Part shown: piece after piece, positions 1-7,200 of the stretch
Position numbering within the stretch: position 1 is the stretch's first letter
Layout: every line of letters starts with the position of its first letter
Assembly (NCBI GenBank): GCA_949747935.1
Contig: CATKHE010000149.1
Location: forward strand, 1 to 12,696
DNA: 12,696 nt
Reading direction: 5' to 3'
Source: an uncultured Eubacteriales bacterium
GTDB lineage: Bacteria > Bacillota_A > Clostridia > Oscillospirales > Oscillospiraceae
Notes under the pieces: generated by a model
The model's database searches: none
What the model was told of the DNA's origin: nothing
Seen by the model: only the letters and a program-made list of their open reading frames with translations
Translations under genes and position numbers: made by a program

Positions 1-220
1 TCACCGTATGGCGGCAGTCCAAACTGCGCACCGCTTCCTCCTCCGCCTCCAGGAAGGCGGCAGTCCCCCGGCTGTCCAGAAGCTCCTGGAGCAGAGCCCC
101 CTCCCGCTCCTGGATCAGCAGGTCCACATCCACAAAGCCATAGCCCAGCGCCTTGGCCAGCAGCACGCCGATGGTGCTTTTGCCCGAGCCGGGCATGCCG
201 GTGAGAATGATGTTATCCAA
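1..220 (-). CDS. aroK: Shikimate kinase, N-terminal part (runs off left edge)
   Basis: Phosphorylates shikimate to shikimate-3-phosphate with ATP in the cytoplasmic chorismate pathway. The visible N-terminus reads MDNIILTGMPGSGKST: the P-loop GMPGSGKST follows a first beta strand directly, then comes a DVD motif whose second Asp is the usual shikimate-binding Asp, as in AroK. About 73 residues are present and the rest lies outside the window. I place the start at a TTG (218-220) because AAAGG (232-236 on the opposite strand) lies about 11 nt upstream and the resulting N-terminus matches the usual short AroK lead-in. An in-frame ATG at 248-250 would add ten residues, but it sits only a few bases after a good -10 box, so a transcript would barely include it. 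Family assignment is firm; the start is less sure. Confidence 0.85.
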   Translation of the reverse strand, partial: MDNIILTGMPGSGKSTIGVLLAKALGYGFVDVDLLIQEREGALLQELLDSRGTAAFLEAEEEAVRSLDCRHTV

Positions 221-255
221 AAAATTCCCAGCCTTTACATACAAATTCATTCTGT

Positions 256-264
256 AGTATACCA
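256..264 (-). promoter_or_regulatory. Extended -10 promoter for aroK
   Basis: On the minus strand TGGTATACT gives a TGN extension plus the -10 hexamer TATACT (256-261). No good -35 is visible. The start of transcription would fall near 249, which favours the TTG start of aroK at 220 over the ATG at 250. Confidence 0.55.
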
Positions 265-533
265 CAGGGACCGGAAAAAGAAAAGAGGGAAGAGGACGAA
301 AAAGAGGCGGCTGTGCCGTAGATTTGACTGTGATCTGTCCAGAGAAAAAACGGTTCCGGCCTGCCCGAAACCGGCAGAATCACCAAGGGATGACGTTTCG
401 ATAAAGCTGGAGAAAAAGCAGGGAAAGCTTACAAAAAGGGGGAATAAAGGGGCTGGAGATGAAAAGGCGGACCTCTTTTCCTCCGATTAACGCCCTGCCC
501 TTTGTCCATTTCGGAGAATTTTTGGAAAAAGTT
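265..533. other. Intergenic region without a recognisable gene
   Basis: Divergent spacer between aroK and the surface-protein unit. It is purine-rich on the plus strand. An open frame crosses it from 8 to 490, but it is mostly antisense to aroK, lacks a ribosome binding site and reads as low-complexity Lys/Arg. I see no RNA gene or repeat. Confidence 0.5.
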
Positions 534-561
534 TTTTCCCTCCGGAAAATCGTGCTATAAT
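534..561 (+). promoter_or_regulatory. Promoter of the riboswitch/surface protein unit
   Basis: TGCTATAAT (553-561) is a perfect extended -10 (TGN plus TATAAT at 556-561). The -35 position (about 534-539, TTTTCC) is poor, which extended -10 promoters tolerate. Transcription from about 568 would give a leader of about 560 nt before the start codon at 1126. The same TGCTATAAT core recurs at the sensor kinase promoter and at the right-edge promoter in this window. Confidence 0.6.
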
Positions 562-836
562 AAAAATAAAGAAGGGTGGAATATCCGTTTTCTAAAGTCT
601 CTCACGGCCCACTCAGGGGGTTGGGAGGAGCGGTTTTGCCGGAGCCGACGGGGACAGCGGAGAAATGAATGGACATGCGGGCAGACCGCACGAGGCTTTG
701 GGACGTAAAACGATAGAGACTAGTGAGCTACAGTCAGACCTTGACAGTCTGACTGCCGGTTCATTTGGGTCAGCTGAATGGAAGGGAGGGACACAAAACT
801 AAAGGAGCTAACAGCGAGAGAAAGGAGGAGCCCATC
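562..836 (+). other. Long 5' leader segment upstream of the aptamers, with hairpins
   Basis: There is no convincing coding sequence. Visible structure includes a 5-bp hairpin at 676-690 (TGCGG/CCGCA) and a perfect 9-bp hairpin at 731-755 (CAGTCAGAC, 7-nt loop, GTCTGACTG). No T-run follows either one, so they are not obvious terminators. I do not recognise a known RNA family here. Confidence 0.45.
731..755 (+). repeat. Perfect 9-bp inverted repeat (leader hairpin)
   Basis: CAGTCAGAC at 731-739 pairs with GTCTGACTG at 747-755 around the loop CTTGACA. It lies about 85 nt upstream of the short leader frame and its ribosome binding site. It could be an RNA hairpin or a protein operator; the sequence does not decide. 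Confidence 0.7.
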
Positions 837-1001
837 ATGAGCAGAGAAGATCCACCCTGGCAGTGCCCCGCCGCCGGAAACGCCGACGGAGGCGGGAGCA
901 TTTCCCTATGGCGTATTTGGCAAACCATTGGAAACGATGGGGCGCAAAGCCAGAGGCTGTGGGGCGCGTCAGCGCTCTATGCTCGTTCGGTTGCATGGTG
1001 A
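837..1001 (+). CDS. Possible 54-residue leader peptide overlapping aptamer 1
   Basis: A near-perfect Shine-Dalgarno AAAGGAGG (821-828) lies 8 nt before ATG 837. The frame begins MSREDPPWQCPAAGNADGGG and ends at TGA 999-1001, just past the first c-di-GMP aptamer. Everything after about residue 25 is translated riboswitch, so the C-terminal half is dictated by RNA structure. I recognise no family. It may be a leader peptide whose translation competes with folding of aptamer 1, or the remnant of a gene whose body was replaced by the riboswitch. The strong ribosome binding site is the only evidence for translation. Confidence 0.35.
   Translation: MSREDPPWQCPAAGNADGGGSISLWRIWQTIGNDGAQSQRLWGASALYARSVAW
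908..1000 (+). ncRNA. Cyclic-di-GMP-I (GEMM-I) riboswitch, first of two
   Basis: The GEMM-I aptamer core is present in order: GGCAAACC (919-926), a P2 hairpin closed by a GAAA tetraloop (CCATTG-GAAA-CGATGG), GCGCAAAGCCA across the ligand-binding junction (942-952), a P3 arm starting GAGGCT whose stem tip is GGCGC/GCGCT, TATG where the tetraloop receptor is expected, and the closing block CTCGTTCGGTTGC (982-994). It shares 16 consecutive bases around CGCAAAGCC with the second copy. P1 is weak by eye. The class binds bis-(3'-5')-cyclic dimeric GMP. Confidence 0.82.
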
Positions 1002-1003
1002 AA

Positions 1004-1088
1004 AACCGTGGCAAACCGGGGGAAATCCCGGCACGCAAAGCCAGAGGCTAAGGCACAATGTGTGCTACGCTCGTTCGGCTACCGGATA
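1004..1088 (+). ncRNA. Cyclic-di-GMP-I (GEMM-I) riboswitch, second of two
   Basis: Canonical order: GGCAAACC (1010-1017), P2 with a GAAA tetraloop (CCGGG-G-GAAA-T-CCCGG), CACGCAAAGCCA (1032-1043), a P3 arm GAG/CTC with inner stem GCACA/TGTGC, and GCTAAG facing TACGC, close to the 11-nt GAAA-tetraloop receptor (CCUAAG/UAUGG). The 3' block is CTCGTTCGGCTACCGG (1070-1085). P1 can pair CCG/CGG. It ends about 40 nt before the start codon of the surface protein. Two stacked aptamers of one class suggest a sharper response or a combined threshold to the second messenger. Confidence 0.88.
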
Positions 1089-1116
1089 CTTTGCGTCCGA
1101 TTTCGCAAAGAAAGGA
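1089..1116 (+). promoter_or_regulatory. Putative riboswitch expression platform and ribosome binding site
   Basis: CTTTGCG (1089-1095) can form a 7-bp hairpin with CGCAAAG (1104-1110), which directly abuts the ribosome binding site AAAGGA (1111-1116, 9 nt before ATG 1126). The same CTTTGCG, with the next T, can instead pair over 8 bp with ACGCAAAG (1033-1040) in the core of aptamer 2. The two pairings exclude each other. There is no T-tract, so control of translation initiation or mRNA stability is more likely than termination. The sign (ON or OFF) cannot be read off. Confidence 0.6.
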
Positions 1117-1125
1117 TGTTAAAAA

Positions 1126-3510
1126 ATGAAGAAAAGCTTAAAGCGCGGTTTGGCGCTGTTTCTCTCCGTCTTGATGTGCGTCAGCATGCTTCAGCTGACC
1201 GTGCTGGCCACGGAATCTGAAGCCGAAGCGCAGGAAAACCCCGCGTCCAGTGCCGGGACGGTCATTCCCGGGAACCCCGACGGCGCGGAGGGCACCGAGG
1301 CCGAGGACCCCGCCGGCGACGGCGAGGAGCTTCTTGAAGGCGAGGACCCCGCCGGCAACAGCGGAGAACCCGTTGAAGGCGAGAACCCCGATGCCGGCGA
1401 GGGTGAAGAAGAGAAGCAGCCGGAGGAACCCGAAACGACCTGCGCGGCCGAGGTTGGCGGTCAACAGTACGAGACCCTTCAGGAGGCGGTCAACGCTGCT
1501 GAGGAAGGCGATACCATCACTCTTCTGGAGAACGTGACCGAGAATATCACCTTCAACAACAAGGCGGTTACCCTGGACCTGAATGGTAACACTGTGAGCG
1601 GCACCGGAAGCGGCACTGTGGTGACCATCAACGGCGGCGACGTGATTCTGACCGGCGACGGTGAGATCACCGGCGGCGAGGGTGCCAGGCACGGCGGCGG
1701 CGTGAAGATCGACAAGGGTGGCAGCTTCACCATGAACGGCGGAATCATCACTGGAAACAGCGCTGTGGAATGGGGCGGCGGCGTGTGCGTCGACGATGGC
1801 ACCTTCACCATGAACGACGGTGAGATCAGCGGCAACAATGCGGCTCATGTTGGCGGCGGCGTAGCTGTCTACAACTATTTGGAGGATAAGTCCGGTCGGT
1901 TCACGATGAACGGCGGAATGATTTCTGAGAACAATTCAGGGATTGGCGGCGGCATTGGTGCGGTTGGCAGTAAAAAAGCCGAGATCCGGACAGTCGTTGT
2001 CATCAATGATGGTATGATCTCTGGAAACTCCGCCAAGGATGGCGCGGGTGTCAGCGTCAAAACAGAGGATCCCTACAGCTCCGGCGATGCGCTGAACCGT
2101 CTCGAGATCAAGGGCGGCGAAATCAGCGGCAACACCGCGGCCAACTACGGCGGCGGCGTCTATACCGCTATGGCCCTCGCCAACATTGCCAACTGTGAAA
2201 TTTCCGACAACGAAACCACTGCCGCCAACGTCAACAGCAGCTGCGGCGGCGGTATTTACCTCGGAAATGGCGGTGCTGAACTGACTAATGTTTCCGTGAC
2301 TGGCAACAGAGCGGTGCAGGGCGGTGGCGTCTTTGGTTCTGGACCGGTTTCACTGGACGGCTGCGAGGTCACCGGAAATACCGGCAGCGAATATGGCGGC
2401 GGTCTGCGCGTTGGTCTTTTGTCTCACGTCACAGTGGAAAACAGTGTGATTACCGGCAATACCGCCAGAATAGGCGGCGGCGTCTATGTCTTTGGCGGCA
2501 AAGGGGCCGATCCCAAGAACACTTCCTTCACAATGGAGAGCGGTGCCCTCTATGGAAACATAAGCACCTATGGAAATGGCACCCACAGCACCGACGTCTA
2601 CAGTGAGACCGCGACTCTCACGCTGCCGGCTATTGAGGAAGGCCTGACCAAGGACGGCGAGGAAATTACCGGCTGGTTCTGGGACGGCGGCGGAAACTAT
2701 GCCTGGAGCAAGGACTATGTGAAGGGATATGAAGCTGTGATTGACGCTGTAAACAAGCAGTGTCTGGTTGCCGCCTATGACCCCACGCCTAAGTACACTG
2801 TAACCTATGGTGACGGTGTAGAGGGCGAGACGATCTTCGAGGATCAGGTCTATGTGGTGAAGTCCGGCTCCGCCACACCCGCTTTTGCGGGCGAGGAGCC
2901 CACACGAGCGGGGTACACCTTTGCCGGCTGGTCTCCGGAGGTGGCTGAGACCGTAACCGAGGATGTGACCTATGCGGCCCAGTGGACCCGGAACAGCACC
3001 GGCGGCGGGACCACCACCCGCTACGATCTAACCGTCAGCTATCTGTTTGAGGACGGCTCCGAGGCCGCGCCCGCTCATGTCAGCCGTCACGCCAGCGGCT
3101 ACCGCTACAGCGTAACCTCTCCCGAAATCGAGGGCTTCACTCCCGACCAGGCCGTGGTGAGCGGCCGTCTGACCGGCGACGTGGAGATCACCGTGGTCTA
3201 TACCGCCGACGAGGCGGAGATTCCCGACGAGGAGCCCCCGCTGATTGACCTGCCCGACGTGGAGATCCCCGATGAAGAGCCCCCGCTGGTAGAGATCCCG
3301 GAGGAGGAGCCCCCGCTGGTGGAGGTCCCCGAGGAGGAGATCATTGACGAGGAGCCTCCGCTGGTTGAGATTCCCGAGGAGGAGGTCCCCCTGGACAGCA
3401 CCCCCAAGACGGGCGACGCCCGCCGGACCGGGCTGTGGGCCGCTCTGTGCGGCGTTTCCCTCTGCGGAATGACCGCCCTTCTGGGTAAGAAGAAGGACGA
3501 GGAAGCGTAA
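1126..3510 (+). CDS. Cell-wall-anchored beta-helix surface protein under c-di-GMP control
   Basis: A secreted, sortase-anchored 794-residue protein, probably an adhesin or matrix protein. Residues 1-29 form a Lys-rich signal peptide with a hydrophobic core ending LTVLA. Residues 30-105 are an acidic Pro/Gly/Glu linker. Residues 106-490 are a right-handed parallel beta-helix: many GGGV-type turns alternate with ISGN/ITGN rungs. Residues 556-623 form an InlB B-repeat-like (Listeria-Bacteroides repeat) module with AGYTFAGW. Residues 633-695 resemble a MucBP domain (YDLTVSYLFEDG). Residues 697-757 repeat EEPPLVEIP-type units as a stiff acidic stalk. The sorting signal TPKTG (759-763) is followed by a hydrophobic span (about 769-787) and the tail KKKDEEA. 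It starts 9 nt after AAAGGA and is the only gene of its unit. The substrate or partner is unknown; domain families are assigned by eye. Confidence 0.88.
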   Translation: MKKSLKRGLALFLSVLMCVSMLQLTVLATESEAEAQENPASSAGTVIPGNPDGAEGTEAEDPAGDGEELLEGEDPAGNSGEPVEGENPDAGEGEEEKQPEEPETTCAAEVGGQQYETLQEAVNAAEEGDTITLLENVTENITFNNKAVTLDLNGNTVSGTGSGTVVTINGGDVILTGDGEITGGEGARHGGGVKIDKGGSFTMNGGIITGNSAVEWGGGVCVDDGTFTMNDGEISGNNAAHVGGGVAVYNYLEDKSGRFTMNGGMISENNSGIGGGIGAVGSKKAEIRTVVVINDGMISGNSAKDGAGVSVKTEDPYSSGDALNRLEIKGGEISGNTAANYGGGVYTAMALANIANCEISDNETTAANVNSSCGGGIYLGNGGAELTNVSVTGNRAVQGGGVFGSGPVSLDGCEVTGNTGSEYGGGLRVGLLSHVTVENSVITGNTARIGGGVYVFGGKGADPKNTSFTMESGALYGNISTYGNGTHSTDVYSETATLTLPAIEEGLTKDGEEITGWFWDGGGNYAWSKDYVKGYEAVIDAVNKQCLVAAYDPTPKYTVTYGDGVEGETIFEDQVYVVKSGSATPAFAGEEPTRAGYTFAGWSPEVAETVTEDVTYAAQWTRNSTGGGTTTRYDLTVSYLFEDGSEAAPAHVSRHASGYRYSVTSPEIEGFTPDQAVVSGRLTGDVEITVVYTADEAEIPDEEPPLIDLPDVEIPDEEPPLVEIPEEEPPLVEVPEEEIIDEEPPLVEIPEEEVPLDSTPKTGDARRTGLWAALCGVSLCGMTALLGKKKDEEA

Positions 3511-3549
3511 GTCACTTCCCCCAGACACGCGCCAGCGCGTAAACATCAG

Positions 3550-3581
3550 CGCCGGGCAGAAGAAATTTCTTCTGCCCGGCG
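3550..3581. terminator. Bidirectional terminator between convergent genes
   Basis: A perfect 32-bp palindrome (arms 3550-3565 and 3566-3581, built on GCCGGGCAGAAGAAA) sits between the end of the surface protein gene (3510) and the end of the convergent minus-strand gene (3586). TGCTTTATAG follows on the plus strand. A smaller hairpin ACGCG-CCAG-CGCGT (3527-3540) precedes it. Confidence 0.8.
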
Positions 3582-3585
3582 TGCT

Positions 3586-4104
3586 TTATAGTCGAATTTT
3601 CTTTGGGTTGGGCCACGCGTCCGGCCCGTCAGTCCCGGCCACCTCTTTAAACTCCCCGGTCTCCTGGGCAAGTTCATACATCGCCTGGGCGATGGCGTAC
3701 ATCTGGGGATAGACCGCAAGACAGCCTGCCTTGGATTCCTCCCGCTCAAAGAGGTAGATCCAGTCTCCACCCACCCGTCTGCGAGTCTCCAGATACCGTG
3801 CTACCGCATGGCTGAAGCAGTCGGAATCGGCGTTCTTACAGCTGCGCCCGGCGTACTCGATGTAGGACAGCAGGGCGTACTCCGCTTTGGACAGACACTC
3901 GTTGATCCGCTTGGCCAGATAGGAGACAATTTCCTCCCCCACATAGCTGAGCATTCCGTCCAGGCGGAGGTATTGGTGGGTGAACTCCTCCGCGTGGCGT
4001 TTGGCGAACTCGGCGGGATCAAAATTCAGCGCCCTGCACACCTCCGCCATCAGCTCTGGGCCCAGCCTCGCCTCCGAGGGCGCGGCGCCGCTTATCTCTG
4101 CCAT
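3586..4104 (-). CDS. Hypothetical protein, 172 residues
   Basis: I do not recognise this protein. It is soluble and mostly helical, with no signal peptide or membrane span and many charged residues. It has three Cys, in KNADSDCFSH, AGRSCKN and NECLSK contexts, with no zinc-ribbon spacing. A segment with Trp and aromatics (VGGDWIYLFEREESK) precedes a final helix (MYAIAQAMYELAQETGEF). The start ATG (4102-4104) has GGGAG 8-9 nt upstream. It lies 110 bp downstream of the large NACHT gene on the same strand but has its own strong promoter, so it can be expressed separately. A role linked to the defence gene is possible from position only. Confidence 0.75.
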   Translation of the reverse strand: MAEISGAAPSEARLGPELMAEVCRALNFDPAEFAKRHAEEFTHQYLRLDGMLSYVGEEIVSYLAKRINECLSKAEYALLSYIEYAGRSCKNADSDCFSHAVARYLETRRRVGGDWIYLFEREESKAGCLAVYPQMYAIAQAMYELAQETGEFKEVAGTDGPDAWPNPKKIRL

Positions 4105-4149
4105 TGACTCATCTCCCTGCCCTTTTCAGCGACAAATTTCTTCTTCCCT

Positions 4150-4178
4150 ATTGTACCATGGGACAGGCTGGTTTTCAA
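4150..4178 (-). promoter_or_regulatory. Promoter of the 172-residue hypothetical gene
   Basis: On the minus strand TTGAAA (4173-4178), a 17-bp spacer and TACAAT (4150-4155), with a TGG extension just before the -10. It begins about 35 bp past the stop codon of the NACHT gene, so the downstream gene need not depend on read-through. Confidence 0.75.
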
Positions 4179-4214
4179 GGGGAAGCCGATTTTTTCCCTC
4201 CGCTGGGGGAGGAA

Positions 4215-7200
4215 TCATCCGGGCTGTCCGGCGGTCGCGCGCAGGAGCTCGTACTGCTTTTGGGGCCTGACCCCGTCAACGAGAGCTCCGCGGCAGTTCA
4301 AATCCAGCCGGTAGCTCCGGTCCTCCTCTAACTCCTGATCCTCGCTGGTCCGGTAGCGGGTGATGGTCCCGGAGGACCCGGCGGCGTACAGCCATCCACC
4401 GCTGTCCAGGGCGGTCTCCAGCACCCGCTCCCCAGACCCCGGCAGGAGCGGGGTGAGCGAGGCAAGGCGCCACTCCTGCTCCACCCAGGCCCGGAGGAGC
4501 TGAAGGCCGCCGTCTTCAAAGCCCACGGCGATGGTCCCCCGGTCCTGAGCCAGGGCCAGTGCGTCCAGAGCGGCCGCCTTCCCCCGGAGAGGCAGGGAGC
4601 AGCCATGGGGCGCGCCGCCCATCAGGTCGGTCAGCGTCAGGCCGGTCTCCTCCGACCAGTGCACCACAATTCGTGCCCCCATCAAGCAGGCCCGGATTCC
4701 GCCGGAGCACTCCCACTGCCACAAGAGGGTTCCCTCCGCCGTGTCCAGCAGGCACAGCCTCCCATCCAGCAGGACCAGCGCGGAATCGCCCATGATGTCC
4801 AGAAGCCGCAGGCCGGGACGCAGGGCGATAGATCCGCTCTCCCTAGGCTCATGGTCCTGCCGCCGCCAGAAGGTGAACCGCTCCGGCCCGGCGATTCCCT
4901 CGCGGCCGCCAGGGGCCAGGAGCAGGCGGACCGGTTGGCCCGGCGCTGTCTGGGCCACAGTCCGGTGCCCACCGTCGGAGGTCTGCCAGCGACGCACCTT
5001 TCCGTCCCGGTAGCAGGCCAGCAGCGCGCCCTCACCGGGGTCGGCTGCAAAGGAGCGCAGTTGTCCGCTCCTCTCAAATTGAACGCCGGTGAAGTCGCAG
5101 CCCCGCAGGTCGCAGCCGGTGAGATCGGCGTTGTCCAGGTGGGCGTACCGCATAGAGCAGTGGGAGAAGTTTTTTCCGGACAGGTTCGCTTCAGACAGGA
5201 GGACGCAGTCCAGCAGCAGCCCGCTCCAGTCTGCTCCAGGCAGACCGAAGCCGCCGATGTGGAGCAGATTGACGCTGTTGGTCCCCAGCCGGGCCAGCGC
5301 CTCCCGCAGAGGGCTGTTCCAGTTTCCCCGGGACTGACGGGCAAACTCCGCCAGCCGCTGTCCGGCCAGTCTGCGCTCTGGACTGCGCAGGGCGCGCAGG
5401 CCGTCTCCCGCAAAGCTCAGCACCTCATAGCTGAAGCCGCAGGCCGACAGCAGGGTCCACGCCGCCCCCTCGTCTGAGCTGAGCCGCCGCACGATGGCCC
5501 TCGCCAGAAAATGCTCCTTCATGGAGCGGTGGCAGAAGGAGCGGTTTTCCGGATGACAGCGGTCGTATTTCAGCAAAGAGCGGTTTGTCATACGGTTGTC
5601 CGCATCCTGAGCTGCGTCGCCGCCGTCCATGCTGTCCCACAGCAGGTGGGCCAGATTCGGCGTGCTCAGGTGGGCACGAAAGTCCTCCAGGCCGATGCTG
5701 TCCCTTCCGGACAGCTGTAGGCAGAGGGCCAGCTCCTCCAGAAGATAGAACATGTGGTCTCGAACCTCGGCGGGGTTGGTGTGGTCGCCGGAAAAGGCGA
5801 GCTGATAGTTATATTTGCGGCGGAGGACTGCCTCCGCATAGCTCTGATAAATGCCTGCGGCGTCTGTGGGACAAATCTCCCCGCTGTCCAGCTGGACCCG
5901 CATCATGTTCAGAAAGAGCGGCTTGGCCGCCAGGGCCAGCAGGTCATAGGTGCTCCGCATCCGCTGAAGCCGGGCCTTCCGCTCCGGCGTGTCGGCCAGC
6001 CGCTCCAGAAAGGCCACCCGGTCACCGGGGGCCACGGGGCCCATGTGCAGGATATCCGGGCCGTCCAGGGAGAGGAGAATCCGCTCTCTGATCCGGTCGG
6101 AGTAGATGGCCATTTTCCGGGAGGTGACCAGCAGCCGGCAGCCCCGGAACTGCTCCATCAGGTCCTCCAGCACGGTCAGGTTGTCCAGAACGGCGGCGTC
6201 GCTCATCCCCAGGGACATCTCGTCCAGACCGTCCAGCATAATCAGAAAGCGGTACTCCCTCTTGATCTCGTTCCAGGAGGCCACGTCGCCGCCGAACTCC
6301 CGCAGGCGCTGCTCCAGAAAATCCCGGAAGCGCTGAGGATGGTCCCCCAGCTCCCGCAGGGACAGGCGCAGGGGGATCCAGCCGGCCTTGGGAGAACGCA
6401 GGAAGTCCTCCGCCAGCCTGCGGGCCAGGACATAGGTGAAAAAGGTTTTGCCGTCTCCGAAGTCGCCCAGAAGCAGGGCGCAGGGCCTGTCCCGCTGCTG
6501 GAGCCACCGGAGAATACAGTCCTCAGCGGAGCCGTCGATGGGTTGCTCCTGTTCATCCAGAAGGTGGATCGGCGTGCGGCACTGGTAGAGGAACTGATAG
6601 TCGGCGGCGGTGGTGGGATCGGCCTCCTCCTGGGTCAGCAGGAGGTCGGGGGTTCGAAGATACTTTTTCCACGCCTCGGGCAGGCGGGGAACGGGAGTCA
6701 GCCTGCTCCGCCACCACCGGAAAACCGCCTGCCGCTTTTCCGGGCTCCAGTCGGCAGGACCGCTGTCCGGGGCGGTCTGATAGAACTGGGCGTACAGCGT
6801 GGGAAACAGGCCGAACAGCTCATCCACACGTTCGTCGGCGGTCCAGAACTGAATGTTCCGGATGGGGTCCCACAAGCCGCTGCGCAGCCAGCACTCCCTC
6901 AGGTTTGACATCTGGTTGCTCACCCGCCCGTGGGGAGAGATCAGAATCCAGTGGTCAATCTCCCGGCCGGTCGACTGAAGCTCGCTGAGCTTGGCGATGA
7001 TGGCCTCATCCCCGATGGTGGACTGATAATTTTTGCACTCCACCGCGCAGGTGGTGCTGATTCCGGCGTGGTCCTGGTAGGTGAAAATGACGTCAAAGCC
7101 AAACTGTGTCCCGCTGGCCTGCCTGCGGATTTGGCCAAGAATATCATAGCTGCCGCTCAGGGCAAACAGCCCCTGGATCAGCTCCCTGGCGGCCAGCTCC

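Noticed and set aside
741..765. TTGACA at 741-746 as a -35 box for a nearer promoter of the surface protein.
   Set aside because: No acceptable -10 lies 16-18 bp downstream, and the hexamer is part of the loop and arm of a perfect hairpin.
861..900. A third, upstream c-di-GMP aptamer (TGGCAGTGCC followed by a GAAA-bearing GC hairpin).
   Set aside because: It lacks the essential CGCAAAGCC junction and the 3' CTCGTTCGG block. It is only a GC-rich hairpin (CCCGCC/GGCGGG) without a T-tract.
1138..1848. A 236-residue minus-strand frame within the surface protein gene.
   Set aside because: Shadow of the repetitive GGC-rich beta-helix codons; no start signals and no recognisable motif.
1670..2480. 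The repeated GGCGGCGGCGT-type motifs as a DNA repeat or CRISPR array.
   Set aside because: They are in frame and encode the GGGV turns of the beta-helix. Spacing and spacer content vary as protein rungs do, and no CRISPR-like repeat is present anywhere in the window.
3550..3581. The 32-bp perfect palindrome as an insertion-sequence end or protein site.
   Set aside because: Its position between two convergent gene ends fits a shared terminator, and no matching copy is seen elsewhere in the window.
4190..4225. A terminator after the NACHT gene (CCTCC/GGAGG hairpin).
   Set aside because: On the minus strand the hairpin is followed by an A-run, not a T-run, so it does not look like a rho-independent terminator in the direction of the gene.
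4605..6908. Long plus-strand open frames of 290 and 384 residues.
   Set aside because: They lie antisense inside the NACHT gene, have no ribosome binding sites and give Pro/Gln/Gly-rich translations. They are by-products of high GC third positions.
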